Shown in pieces: positions 44,994 to 53,460 of a DNA stretch of 64,000 nt (positions within the stretch are counted from its first letter, which is position 1; every line of letters starts with the position of its first letter). Below the pieces are notes generated by a model, which had not been told where the DNA came from, did no database searches, and saw only the letters and a program-made list of their open reading frames with translations. The position numbers and the translations under genes are program-made. The DNA is taken from NCBI GenBank assembly GCA_963710675.1, contig CAVQBE010000002.1, positions 124,001 through 188,000 on the forward strand, given 5' to 3'. The DNA comes from JACCZX01 sp963710675 (GTDB lineage: Bacteria; Pseudomonadota; Gammaproteobacteria; Burkholderiales; Burkholderiaceae_F).

Positions 44994-46253
44994 ATGTCGA
45001 TCATCGAAGTCAAAGTGCCGCAGCTGTCCGAGTCAGTCGCGGAAGCGACGTTGCTGCAATGGAAAAAGAAACCGGGCGAGGCGGTTGCGATTGACGAAAC
45101 GTTGATCGAAGTCGAAACCGACAAAGTTGTGCTTGAAGTTCCCGCGCCGTCTGCCGGTGTGATGGCCGAGATTGTCAAACCTGACGGCAGCACCGTGCTG
45201 GCAGGCGAGGTGATTGCGCGACTCGACACTGACGGGAAGGCTGCCGCTGCGCCTGCTAAACAGTCGGCTTCACCAGTGCCCGCTACGGCAGCGCCACCTC
45301 CGGCGCCTGCCGCAAGTGGTGGCACGAAAGGCACGATCACCATGCCAGCGGCCGCGAAGATGATGGCCGATAGCGCAATCTCGGCTTCGCAGGTTGCAGG
45401 AACCGGCAAAGATGGCCGTATCACGAAGGGCGATGTGATCGCAGCCCGGGACGCAAAGACACAACCCGCCGCAACACCTGCGCAGGCACCACCGGCTGCG
45501 CGACCCGCCTTACCCGACGTCAAGGCACCGCTCGACATCTCGGAGCTCGTCAATCGGCCCGAACAGCGCGTGCCGATGTCGCGGCTTCGGCAGCGCGTCG
45601 CCGAGCGGCTGGTGCAATCGCAATCGACCGCTGCGATTCTGACGACGTTCAATGAAGTGAACATGCAGCCGCTGATGCAGCTGCGCACGCGGTACAAGGA
45701 AAAGTTTGAGAAGGAGCACGGCGTCAAACTCGGCTTCATGTCGTTCTTCGTCAAGGCGGCGGTTGCAGCGTTGAAGCGCTACCCGGTTGTCAACGCGTCG
45801 GTCGATGGAACCGAGATCGTGTATCACGGCTACTTCGACATCGGCATCGCTGTCGGCTCGCCACGGGGCCTGGTCGTGCCGATCCTGCGCAATGCAGACC
45901 AGATGACGTTCGGCGAAATCGAGAAAAAAATCGCCGATTACGGCAAGCGCGCTGGTGACGGCAAACTTTCGCTCGAAGAACTCACTGGTGGCACTTTTTC
46001 GATCTCAAACGGAGGGGTGTTCGGCTCGATGCTGTCCACGCCGATCATTAATCCGCCGCAGTCCGCAATCCTAGGAATTCATGCGACCAAGGATCGTCCG
46101 GTTGTCGAAGACGGCCAGATCGTGGTCCGGCCGATGAACTACCTGGCGCTCTCGTATGACCACCGGATCATCGACGGCCGCGAGGCCGTGCTCGCACTGG
46201 TGGCGATGAAAGAAGCGCTCGAAGATCCGGCTCGGCTGCTGCTCGAGGTTTAG
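44994..46253 (+). CDS. odhB: 2-Oxoglutarate dehydrogenase E2 (dihydrolipoyl succinyltransferase)
   Basis: 419 residues in three parts. The lipoyl domain is at 1-78 with lipoylated K44 in EVETDKVVLEV, the E1/E3-binding domain at about 110-150 (AAAKMMADSAISASQVAGTG), and the catalytic acyltransferase core from about 185 (VPMSRLRQRVAERLVQSQST) to the active-site motif SYDHRIIDGREAV near 390. Pro/Ala-rich linkers separate the domains. AGGAAAGAG lies before ATG 44994. The stop codon TAG is also the first three bases of a 271-nt inverted-repeat element that fills the gap to lpdA. Confidence 0.96.
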   Translation: MSIIEVKVPQLSESVAEATLLQWKKKPGEAVAIDETLIEVETDKVVLEVPAPSAGVMAEIVKPDGSTVLAGEVIARLDTDGKAAAAPAKQSASPVPATAAPPPAPAASGGTKGTITMPAAAKMMADSAISASQVAGTGKDGRITKGDVIAARDAKTQPAATPAQAPPAARPALPDVKAPLDISELVNRPEQRVPMSRLRQRVAERLVQSQSTAAILTTFNEVNMQPLMQLRTRYKEKFEKEHGVKLGFMSFFVKAAVAALKRYPVVNASVDGTEIVYHGYFDIGIAVGSPRGLVVPILRNADQMTFGEIEKKIADYGKRAGDGKLSLEELTGGTFSISNGGVFGSMLSTPIINPPQSAILGIHATKDRPVVEDGQIVVRPMNYLALSYDHRIIDGREAVLALVAMKEALEDPARLLLEV

Positions 46254-46521
46254 GAGCTACCTGCTGAGCCCGCATGAGCCGCGTTGCCACCAAAACGGGA
46301 TGGATGCTAGGCGTCGCGACGCCGCCAAGGCTGGACGCCTTGGCAAGGAGCGCAACGACGCAGACGCCCGTTTTGGTGACAACCCTTCGGGAGCGGGGTG
46401 GGCGCGGCGCAGGGCGTTGTTGCCTCGTCCTGGTGTGTATCAACACACGGCGTCCTCGGCGCCTAGCTCTGCGCCGCGCCCACTCCGCTCGCGGTCACGC
46501 GGGCTCAGTAGGTAGCTCCTA
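46251..46521. repeat. 271-nt structured inverted-repeat element filling the odhB-lpdA gap
   Basis: The two ends, 46251-46273 and 46499-46521, are inverted repeats of 23 bp (22 identical; the exception is a G-U pair in RNA), and the pairing continues inward to about 46282/46491 with one bulge and one mismatch. Inside lie two further stem-loops. Stem A joins 46283-46299 to 46367-46383 (16 of 17 paired) and contains the perfect palindrome GGCGTCGCGACGCC (46310-46323) and the hairpin CCAAGGC/GCCTTGG (46325-46343). Stem B joins 46391-46412 to 46469-46490 (22 pairs, one G-U) and contains a GTGTG/CACAC hairpin. The whole region therefore folds as a three-way junction. It begins with the odhB stop codon and ends one base before the lpdA ATG. 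It encodes no protein and matches no element family I recognise. Confidence 0.85.
46510..46515 (+). promoter_or_regulatory. Weak lpdA ribosome-binding site inside the outer stem
   Basis: AGGTAG, 6 bases before the lpdA ATG (46522), is the only Shine-Dalgarno-like sequence. In the folded element it pairs with CTACCT at 46257-46262, so lpdA translation could depend on melting this stem, for example by ribosomes finishing odhB. Confidence 0.4.
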
Positions 46522-47949
46522 ATGGCAAAGACTTTCGACGTCGTCGTCATTGGCGGCGGACCGGGTGGTTACATCGCTGCAATACGAGCCGCACAACTCG
46601 GTTTTAGCGCTGCGTGCATTGATGACTGGAAGAACAAGCTGGGCGGACCGGCGCCCGGCGGAACCTGCACAAATATCGGCTGCATTCCATCCAAGGCTTT
46701 GCTGCAATCCTCAGAGAACTTCGAGCATGCCGGCCATTCATTTGCCGATCATGGCATTGAAATCAAAGGGTTAGGACTTAATCTTCATAAAATGCTTGAA
46801 CGTAAGGATGCCGTGGTCAAGCAGAACAACGATGGCATCCTGTATCTGTTCAAGAAGAACAAGGTCTCGTTCTTTCATGGACGCGGCAAGTTAGTTTCTA
46901 AGTCCGATGCTGGTATCGAAATTACCGTTTCGGAGCCAACCAGCGAAACTATCGTTGGCAAGCACGTCGTTATCGCCACCGGCTCCAATGCCCGCCAGTT
47001 GCCAGGCGTTGCCTTCGACGAAGCTCGCATCCTGAGCAACGATGGTGCGCTATCGATCAGCGCGGTGCCGAAGCGACTGGGCGTCGTGGGTGCCGGCGTC
47101 ATCGGCCTTGAGATGGGTTCAGTGTGGCGGCGGCTTGGTGCGGACGTCACGATCCTCGAGGCACTCCCCGAGTTCCTCGGCGCGGTCGATCAACAGATTG
47201 CGAAGGAAGCTGCGAAGGCGTTTGGCAAGCAGGGACTGAAGATTCAGCTCGGGGTAAAGATCGACACCGTCAAAGCGGACAAGAAGGGTGTGATGGTCAG
47301 TTACGCCGACGCGAAGGGCGATGCTCAGTCGCTGAGCGTTGACGCGCTGATCGTCTCCATCGGCCGTGTCCCGAACACCGCGGGGTTGAATGCCGAGGCG
47401 ATCGGCCTGCAGGTGGACGAGCGCGGATTTATCGGGGTCGACGATCAGTGCCGTACCAATGTGCCGAATGTGTGGGCAATAGGCGATGTGGTGCGTGGGC
47501 CGATGCTTGCCCACAAGGCCGAGGAAGAGGGCGTTGCAGTTGCCGAGCGTATTGCCGGGCAACATGGTCATGTCAACTTCAACACGATTCCATGGGTGAT
47601 CTACACGTCACCCGAGATCGCTTGGGTCGGCCAGAACGAGCAGCAGCTGAAGGCCGAAGGCCGTAGCTATAAAGCCGGCACGTTTCCGTTCATGGCCAAT
47701 GGGCGCGCGCGGGCGCTTGGCGAAACCACCGGGATGGTCAAGTTCCTTGCCGACGCGACCACCGACGAGATCCTCGGCGTGCACATCGTCGGCCCGTTTG
47801 CGTCCGAGCTGATCGCTGAAGCGGTGGTGGCCATGGAATTCCGTGCTTCGAGCGAAGACATCGCGCGTATCTGCCATGCGCATCCGTCATTGTCGGAGGC
47901 TACGAAAGAAGCCGCACTCGCGGTAGATAAGCGCGCGCTCAATTTCTAG
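46522..47949 (+). CDS. lpdA: Dihydrolipoyl dehydrogenase (E3)
   Basis: 475-residue flavoprotein that reoxidises the lipoyl groups of OdhB with NAD. The FAD loop VVVIGGGPGGYIAAIRAAQL is at 7-26, the redox disulfide is C49/C54 in GTCTNIGCIPSK, the NAD loop GVVGAGVIGLEMGSVWRRLG is near 185, and the C-terminal active-site His lies in CHAHPSLSEATKEAA. It is the third gene of sucA-odhB-lpdA but, unlike its neighbours, is separated from odhB by the structured element at 46251-46521. Confidence 0.97.
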   Translation: MAKTFDVVVIGGGPGGYIAAIRAAQLGFSAACIDDWKNKLGGPAPGGTCTNIGCIPSKALLQSSENFEHAGHSFADHGIEIKGLGLNLHKMLERKDAVVKQNNDGILYLFKKNKVSFFHGRGKLVSKSDAGIEITVSEPTSETIVGKHVVIATGSNARQLPGVAFDEARILSNDGALSISAVPKRLGVVGAGVIGLEMGSVWRRLGADVTILEALPEFLGAVDQQIAKEAAKAFGKQGLKIQLGVKIDTVKADKKGVMVSYADAKGDAQSLSVDALIVSIGRVPNTAGLNAEAIGLQVDERGFIGVDDQCRTNVPNVWAIGDVVRGPMLAHKAEEEGVAVAERIAGQHGHVNFNTIPWVIYTSPEIAWVGQNEQQLKAEGRSYKAGTFPFMANGRARALGETTGMVKFLADATTDEILGVHIVGPFASELIAEAVVAMEFRASSEDIARICHAHPSLSEATKEAALAVDKRALNF

Positions 47950-47967
47950 CCGCGCGCTTCCGCGACC

Positions 47968-49062
47968 GTGTCGTTTCGCAGTCAACTCGACCATGCGCTC
48001 GCGCAGCGCGGATATGTGCTCGACTCGTCGCAACAGGCTGCGGCCGATCGATTACAGCAACTGTACGACGAGTGCGTCGACTACAAGCTGCAGCGGTCCA
48101 ATGCGCTGAAGAAGCTGCTGGCGCACCCACCGGTTCCTCGCGGTGTTTACCTGTGGGGCGGCGTCGGCCGCGGAAAGAGTTTCCTGATGGATGTTTTTTT
48201 TGCGGCCGTGCCGATCGTCCGCAAGACGCGCGTCCACTTTCATCAATTCATGCGCAGCGTTCATCACGAGCTTGATGAGCTGAAGGGCATCGAGAACCCG
48301 CTGTATGAAGTCGGTAAGCGAATCGCATCAAGCCACCGGCTGATTTGTTTCGACGAATTTCATGTTTCCGACATCGCGGACGCAATGATCCTGCATCGGC
48401 TGCTGTCAAAGCTGTTCGAGCTCAACGTGGGATTCGTGATGACGTCGAACTATCCACCCCAGGGGCTTTACCCAGATGGCTTGCACCGTGACCGCATCCT
48501 GCCGGCGATCGAGCTGTTGACTCAGCAGCTCGATGTGGTCCATGTCGATGCCGGGATCGATTACCGGCAGCGCGCTATGCAACGTATCGACGCGTACGTG
48601 ACGCCTGGAGGCGCCGCCGCGGACGCCGTCCTGCAGACAGCCTTTGCTCGGATTGCCGAAGCGGACGATGAGGATCCACTGCTTGAGATTGAATCGCGAC
48701 GGATACGCGCGCGGCGGCGGGCGGGCGGCGTGGTCTGGTTTGACTTTGCCGTCCTGTGTGGCGGTCCACGTTCGCAGAATGATTATCTTGAGATCGCCGC
48801 GCAATTTCACACCGTGCTCGTTTCAAACATTCCCCGCATGAGCGCCGGCCAGGCTTCGGAGGCCCGGCGCTTCACGTGGTTGGTTGACGTCCTCTACGAC
48901 CATCGGGTGCACCTTATCGCCTCGGCGGAAGTGCCGCCCGAGCAGCTGTACGTTGCGGGTGCGCTTACTAACGAGTTCGCGCGCACGGTATCCCGTTTGC
49001 GTGAGATGCAGTCGCGCGAGTATCTGGAGGCGCCGAAACGTAGTGTCGGCGCAGGTGTCTAG
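47968..49062 (+). CDS. zapE: Cell division protein ZapE (AFG1-like ATPase)
   Basis: 364-residue AFG1/ZapE-type ATPase that associates with the divisome under stress. Walker A is GGVGRGKS at 64-71 (YLWGGVGRGKSFLMDVFF), Walker B ICFDEFHVSDIADAMIL near 130, and MTSNYPPQGLYPDGLHRDRI carries the sensor region. The C-terminal AVLCGGPRSQNDYLEIA and ASAEVPPEQLY are typical. It starts at GTG 47968, 18 bases after lpdA. zapE following odhL/lpdA is the normal betaproteobacterial order. Confidence 0.94.
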   Translation: MSFRSQLDHALAQRGYVLDSSQQAAADRLQQLYDECVDYKLQRSNALKKLLAHPPVPRGVYLWGGVGRGKSFLMDVFFAAVPIVRKTRVHFHQFMRSVHHELDELKGIENPLYEVGKRIASSHRLICFDEFHVSDIADAMILHRLLSKLFELNVGFVMTSNYPPQGLYPDGLHRDRILPAIELLTQQLDVVHVDAGIDYRQRAMQRIDAYVTPGGAAADAVLQTAFARIAEADDEDPLLEIESRRIRARRRAGGVVWFDFAVLCGGPRSQNDYLEIAAQFHTVLVSNIPRMSAGQASEARRFTWLVDVLYDHRVHLIASAEVPPEQLYVAGALTNEFARTVSRLREMQSREYLEAPKRSVGAGV

Positions 49063-49104
49063 CAATACGTTGATTTGCTGGACTCGCGATTTTTTGAATA
49101 TCCG

Positions 49105-49812
49105 ATGAAAATCCTGTTTGCACTACTGTCAGTGGTGGCAATGCCGGCGGTGGCGCAAGACTTTGGCGCTCGCTACCCGGCAGGAAGCATTCGCGATGAC
49201 GCGGAGGCGCGGGCAGTGTTGAAGGAAGCAGATGCGGAGATGGCGCGGATCGCGCGTGACGCAAGTGCGCGCGATACCGAATGCCTGCGTGCATTCCTTG
49301 TCAATTCGTGCCGCGACGACGTTCGACGCGAGAAGGAACTGGCGGAGCGCGAAGTCCGACGTGTGCGGATCGAAGCGCGCGATGTGCAGCGTCGAAGCGA
49401 AGCCGAAAGAGTGGCCAAGCGACGTGCCGACGAGCAGGCTGCGCGAGCAGTTGAAGACGCCCAGCGGCCGCAGAAGGAATCGCGTGCGCTAGACGCTGCA
49501 AAGGCAAGGGAAGTGGAAGCGAAGCAGCGCGAAGTGCGGGACGTTAAGCCTCAAAAGGTTGACCAGGCTGGTGAGGGTAAAGCGGGCGAACAACGCCGTG
49601 GGTCAGCGCAGCCGCGAATGACTGCCGAAGAGCGTGCTGAAAATCTCCGCAAGTTCCAGCAAAAACAAGAGCAGGCGCAGAAGCGGGCTCAGGAACAGGA
49701 AGCCAAGCGAGTCGAAAGCGAACAGCGGCGCGCAGAAAAGCGCAAGCAGATCGAAGCACAGGAAGCCGCTCGCGAAGAAATACGCAAGAAGGCAGCAGAG
49801 TCGATCAAGTAA
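49105..49812 (+). CDS. Secreted coiled-coil protein, Arg/Glu/Ala-rich
   Basis: 235 residues with a signal peptide (MKILFALLSVVAMPAVAQ). The remainder is almost wholly charged helix: repeated E, R, K, A and Q with no aromatic core, predicted as one long coiled coil after residue 40. Two cysteines near residues 60-70 (ECLRAFLVNSCRDD) could form a disulfide. It resembles the short periplasmic proteins found downstream of zapE in some betaproteobacteria, but I recognise no named family. I start at ATG 49105; an upstream in-frame start would spoil the signal peptide. Confidence 0.7.
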   Translation: MKILFALLSVVAMPAVAQDFGARYPAGSIRDDAEARAVLKEADAEMARIARDASARDTECLRAFLVNSCRDDVRREKELAEREVRRVRIEARDVQRRSEAERVAKRRADEQAARAVEDAQRPQKESRALDAAKAREVEAKQREVRDVKPQKVDQAGEGKAGEQRRGSAQPRMTAEERAENLRKFQQKQEQAQKRAQEQEAKRVESEQRRAEKRKQIEAQEAAREEIRKKAAESIK

Positions 49813-49824
49813 TAGCGAGCAGCA

Positions 49825-50589
49825 TTAGGCGCGGCTGCGAGGTGGTGGCTCGAACTTGACGATCGCAAGTGACAGATTGTCGCCCCGTCCCTCGGCGCGC
49901 TCGCGCGCGAGCGACATCATTTCCTCGGATGCATCGCGTGGCGACAGGTCCGTCAGCAAGCGCGCCAACTCATCGTCCTCGAAATAGGCCCACATGCCAT
50001 CACTCGCGAGCAGGAACACATCGCCGACGCGCAGGCCATGTTCTTCGCCGATCACCACTTTCGGTTTCTTGTTGATTCCGAGCGCGCTGACCAGGATGTT
50101 CTTGTAGCGTTGGGCGGCGATCTCCGCATCTTCGTGCCGTCCTTCTTCGCGCAGCTGTTGCGCATAGGTCTGATCCTCGGTGACATGCGCCAGCTGGCCG
50201 TTGCGGAAAAAGTAAAGCCGGGAGTCCCCGGCATGCGCCCAGATTGCGTACTGCTTCTTGATGATCAGCGCGCATAGCGTGGCGTGCGGTTCCTTCTCGC
50301 TCGAGATCGCTGTCAGACGGATGACTGTGTGTGCCTCGGCGGCAAGATGCAGCAACATCTCGCGAAACGTCGAGTCATGCTCAGACATGTCGCAAAAGAG
50401 GCTTTCTGCGGTGGAAATCACCTGATCGGCGGCCTGTCGGCCCCCGGTGCGGCCGCCCATGCCGTCGGCGACGATGGCGAGCATGGCACCGGGATTGCGC
50501 TCGCTCGTGATGATGGCGACCCGATCCTGCTGCTCGTGGCGGTCGCCGATATGGGTGGCGACGCAAGCGTTGACTTTAAAGCTGGACAC
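49825..50589 (-). CDS. PP2C-family serine/threonine protein phosphatase
   Basis: 254 residues with the complete metal-dependent PP2C core: GDRHEQQDRVAI near 15, VADGMGGRTGGRQAAD at about 40-55 (metal-binding Asp), WAHAGDSRLYFFRNGQ near 117, LLASDGMWAYFEDDEL near 192, and GRGDNLSLAIVKF near the end. It is probably cytoplasmic; no partner Ser/Thr kinase gene is adjacent. The start is GTG 50589. It is divergent from the YdcH-like gene across a 127-bp gap that shows no clear promoter. Confidence 0.92.
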   Translation of the reverse strand: MSSFKVNACVATHIGDRHEQQDRVAIITSERNPGAMLAIVADGMGGRTGGRQAADQVISTAESLFCDMSEHDSTFREMLLHLAAEAHTVIRLTAISSEKEPHATLCALIIKKQYAIWAHAGDSRLYFFRNGQLAHVTEDQTYAQQLREEGRHEDAEIAAQRYKNILVSALGINKKPKVVIGEEHGLRVGDVFLLASDGMWAYFEDDELARLLTDLSPRDASEEMMSLARERAEGRGDNLSLAIVKFEPPPRSRA

Positions 50590-50716
50590 GCGGTGGTAAC
50601 GGTCGTTTAGTTGAGTCTATCATCGGCTCTCATGCCCTCCTGATAGCGACGATGACAGCGCGTCTTTGGGGCTTAACTCAATCGTTTATCAGCCCATGCC
50701 TGATAGTTGCACAACG

Positions 50717-50914
50717 ATGGATCAGGAAGAAATAAAGCGGCGCATTATCGAGCTGCAAATGGAGCATCGTGACCTGGACGCGGCGATAGACCGTCTTGCC
50801 GAGCAATTGAGTATCGACGACCTCGCGCTACGGCGTATGAAAAAGCGCAAGTTGCAGATAAAAGACGCGCTGACGCAGCTCGAGATTCGTCTGGTGCCCG
50901 ACATACCGGCGTGA
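50717..50914 (+). CDS. YdcH/DUF465 family small protein
   Basis: 65-residue helical protein: EIKRRIIELQMEHRDLDAAI, LSIDDLALRRMKKRKLQIKD and an end of VPDIPA. This is the DUF465 (YdcH-like) layout: two helices with a basic RRMKKRKL centre. The function is unknown. ATG 50717 is favoured by homology; an in-frame ATG at 50696 is possible, and neither has a clear ribosome-binding site. The stop overlaps the helicase GTG (GTGA). Confidence 0.85.
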   Translation: MDQEEIKRRIIELQMEHRDLDAAIDRLAEQLSIDDLALRRMKKRKLQIKDALTQLEIRLVPDIPA

Positions 50915-52941
50915 CGCCGGTTGCCGCTGCATTGCGCTCGGACAACACCGTTCGAACGCAAGTCACCGCCGCGTTTTCCGCAAACGGCTCGCTTGCTAGG
51001 TCCGTTCCGGGCTTCATTTCACGCCCATCGCAGGCTGAAATGGCGGCGGCGGTTTTCGACGCGATCGAGTCGGGCGGAACGCTGATCGCCGAGGCCGGCA
51101 CCGGCACCGGCAAGACGTTCGCATATCTGGTGCCGGCGTTGCTGGCCGGCGGCAAGGTGCTTCTATCCACCGGCACCAAGCCTTTGCAGGACCAGCTGTT
51201 CCGTAAGGATCTTCCCGCCGTGCTCGACGCGCTGCGAATCAACGCGGCAACTGCGTTATTGAAAGGTCGCGCCAATTATGTATGCCTGCATCGAATGGGG
51301 CGCGCTGAAGCCGAAGGGTTGTTGCCCAGTCGCGAAGATGTAGGGCATCTGCGCTCCGTGATTCGCTTTTCGGCGAGCACGACAACAGGCGATCGAGCCG
51401 AACTGGCGGACGTTCCCGAAAACGCGGCAATCTGGCCGGTCGTCACTTCGACGCGAGATAACTGTCTGGGAGCCGAGTGCCCGCGCTTTGGCGAGTGTTT
51501 CGTTTACAAGGCGCGGCGCGATGCGCAAGCGGCCGATATCGTCGTCGTCAATCACCACCTGTTCATGGCTGACCTGGCGTTTCGCGACGACGCGATCCGC
51601 GACTTCCTACCGACCGTCAACACGGTGATTCTCGACGAGGCGCATCAGCTGCCGGCAATCGCTGCAGACTTCTTTGGCGCTTCATTGTCGCTTGCGCAGT
51701 TGCTCGAAGCGGGCCGCGATGCTCGCGCTCTTGGTTTGGCGCGCGCGCCGGATGGCGCATCATGGATCACGCTGACGAATCAGTTCGAGCGCGCAATACG
51801 CGATATGAGGCTAGCGCTGGGCGGCGTCGGGCTTGCGGTCGGTTCGCGTACTCCGCTCGAGCGAATCGAACGACGAAGCGAGTTGCAACCGGCATTCGAT
51901 GATGTTGATGCCGCGTGCGTTGATCTGGCGCGTGCCCTTGAAGTCAATCGTGGTCGCGACGCGGAGCTCGACCTGTTGATCGCGCGAGTGGCAGAGCTAC
52001 GACGCGAGCTATCCAAGTGGAGCAGGGAGCTTAACAAGTCGCCGCATCGTGACGATGATGGCAACACCGACACCGACGATTCGCCGACTGTCCGTTGGAT
52101 TTCGGTTTCCGCCCACGGTGCACAGTTCAACCAGACCCCGTTGGCGCCGGGCGAGGCACTGGCGCGAGCCCGCGAGGCGCAGCCGCAGGCATGGGTGCTG
52201 ACTTCGGCAACGCTGACTGCGGCGGGACGGTTCGATCACTATCTCAACGAAGTCGGACTTGAAGAAGCATCGACTGCGCGTTGGGACAGCCCGTTCGATT
52301 TTCCGCAACAGGCGCTGCTATACCTGCCGCAGTCGATGCCGTCGCCGTACGACGCGAGCTTTGCGCAGAACGTAGCAGAGGCGGCGTGGCCGTTGGTGCG
52401 TGCCAATGGTGGCCGAGCGTTTATCCTGTGCACGACGTTGCGCGCCGTCGACAGGGTGGCCGATCGTCTGCGCCAACTGATGGCACTCGATGATCAGCCG
52501 CTGCCACTGCTGATCCAGGGAACAAGTACGCGGCGCGCGTTGCTCGAAGCATTCCGCAGCTCAGGTAACGCGGTGCTTGTGGGCAGCATCAGCTTCTGGG
52601 AGGGCATCGATATCCGCGGCGATGCGCTCTCGCTGGTGGTTATCGACAAGCTGCCGTTTGCACCGCCAGACGATCCAATCGTCGAAGCGAAAATTCGTTA
52701 CTTGCGGAAGAGCGGGCGTAATCCGTTTAACGAATATCAACTGCCCGAAGCGATCATGCTGATGAAGCAGGGTGTTGGTCGCCTGATTCGCGATGAAACA
52801 GATCGCGGCGTCTTGATGATCCTGGACGAACGTGTTTTGACGAAGCCGTATGGAAAGGTTGTCCTGTCCAGCCTGCCGCCATTTTCGCGTACGCGCAGCG
52901 AAGCCGAGGCGGTCGAGTTCCTGACCCGCCGGCGGAGCTAA
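50911..52941 (+). CDS. ATP-dependent DNA helicase, DinG/YoaA (XPD-like) family
   Basis: 676-residue superfamily 2 helicase with an iron-sulfur cluster. Walker A AEAGTGTGKTF is at 60-70. Four Fe-S cysteines are visible: C125 (YVCLHRMG), then C185, C190 and C196 in DNCLGAECPRFGECF. The DEAH box ILDEAHQLPA is near 243, and motif VI includes QGVGRLIRDETDRG. It belongs to the shorter YoaA-like branch, which lacks the exonuclease domain found in some DinG proteins, and is expected to act on damaged forks or R-loops. It starts at GTG 50911, coupled to the YdcH-like gene, and its stop overlaps that of the convergent RDD gene. Confidence 0.93.
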   Translation: MTPVAAALRSDNTVRTQVTAAFSANGSLARSVPGFISRPSQAEMAAAVFDAIESGGTLIAEAGTGTGKTFAYLVPALLAGGKVLLSTGTKPLQDQLFRKDLPAVLDALRINAATALLKGRANYVCLHRMGRAEAEGLLPSREDVGHLRSVIRFSASTTTGDRAELADVPENAAIWPVVTSTRDNCLGAECPRFGECFVYKARRDAQAADIVVVNHHLFMADLAFRDDAIRDFLPTVNTVILDEAHQLPAIAADFFGASLSLAQLLEAGRDARALGLARAPDGASWITLTNQFERAIRDMRLALGGVGLAVGSRTPLERIERRSELQPAFDDVDAACVDLARALEVNRGRDAELDLLIARVAELRRELSKWSRELNKSPHRDDDGNTDTDDSPTVRWISVSAHGAQFNQTPLAPGEALARAREAQPQAWVLTSATLTAAGRFDHYLNEVGLEEASTARWDSPFDFPQQALLYLPQSMPSPYDASFAQNVAEAAWPLVRANGGRAFILCTTLRAVDRVADRLRQLMALDDQPLPLLIQGTSTRRALLEAFRSSGNAVLVGSISFWEGIDIRGDALSLVVIDKLPFAPPDDPIVEAKIRYLRKSGRNPFNEYQLPEAIMLMKQGVGRLIRDETDRGVLMILDERVLTKPYGKVVLSSLPPFSRTRSEAEAVEFLTRRRS

Positions 52942-53408
52942 CCTCTTGCTACGAATCTGACGGGCTCGGTGCTGCGCGCCTTGGAGCGGATAACGACCGT
53001 GCCCGCGAGTTTGTCATGCCAGCCCTGCTTCCTTCGGTCGAACGCAACCCAGATGAGGCCGATGAAAAGCGGAATCATTGAAACGTAGTACCCAAGATAC
53101 CGACCGATCGATTGACCTACTGAAAGCGTGCCGCCCGTTTTTGCGTCTACCACGCGCAGCGATAGCACCATTTTTCCAGGCGTCGCCTGCCGGTAAAGCC
53201 AGAATGCAATTACTGCGACGGCCGGTGCAACCCAGGAAATCAGGAAGTCAGCAGGTCCGGCTATCAGGCTGGTTTGCTCGCCGAAGTATCCCCATCCGTA
53301 AATGGCAATGAGTAGCGGAACGATGACCATGAGAACAAGCACCGAGTCGATCAGCGCGGCGCCGACGCGAATCCAGAATCCAGCGTATTCGACGTCATCG
53401 GCTTGCAT
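52938..53408 (-). CDS. RDD family membrane protein
   Basis: 156 residues. EYAGFWIRVGAALIDSVLVL opens the RDD domain with its conserved Arg and the Asp of the first helix. Two further membrane segments follow, then the conserved stretch GKMVLSLRVVDAKTGGTLSV and SIGRYLGYYVSMIP. RDD proteins are proposed transporters, some Na+ or heme related. It is followed on the same strand by nothing; its 3' end meets the helicase stop. Confidence 0.88.
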   Translation of the reverse strand: MQADDVEYAGFWIRVGAALIDSVLVLMVIVPLLIAIYGWGYFGEQTSLIAGPADFLISWVAPAVAVIAFWLYRQATPGKMVLSLRVVDAKTGGTLSVGQSIGRYLGYYVSMIPLFIGLIWVAFDRRKQGWHDKLAGTVVIRSKARSTEPVRFVARG

Positions 53409-53460
53409 GTCAGTTGTTCCTTGCGAGCGCGGCGACGTGGGCGAAGGCAGTTATCTGCAG

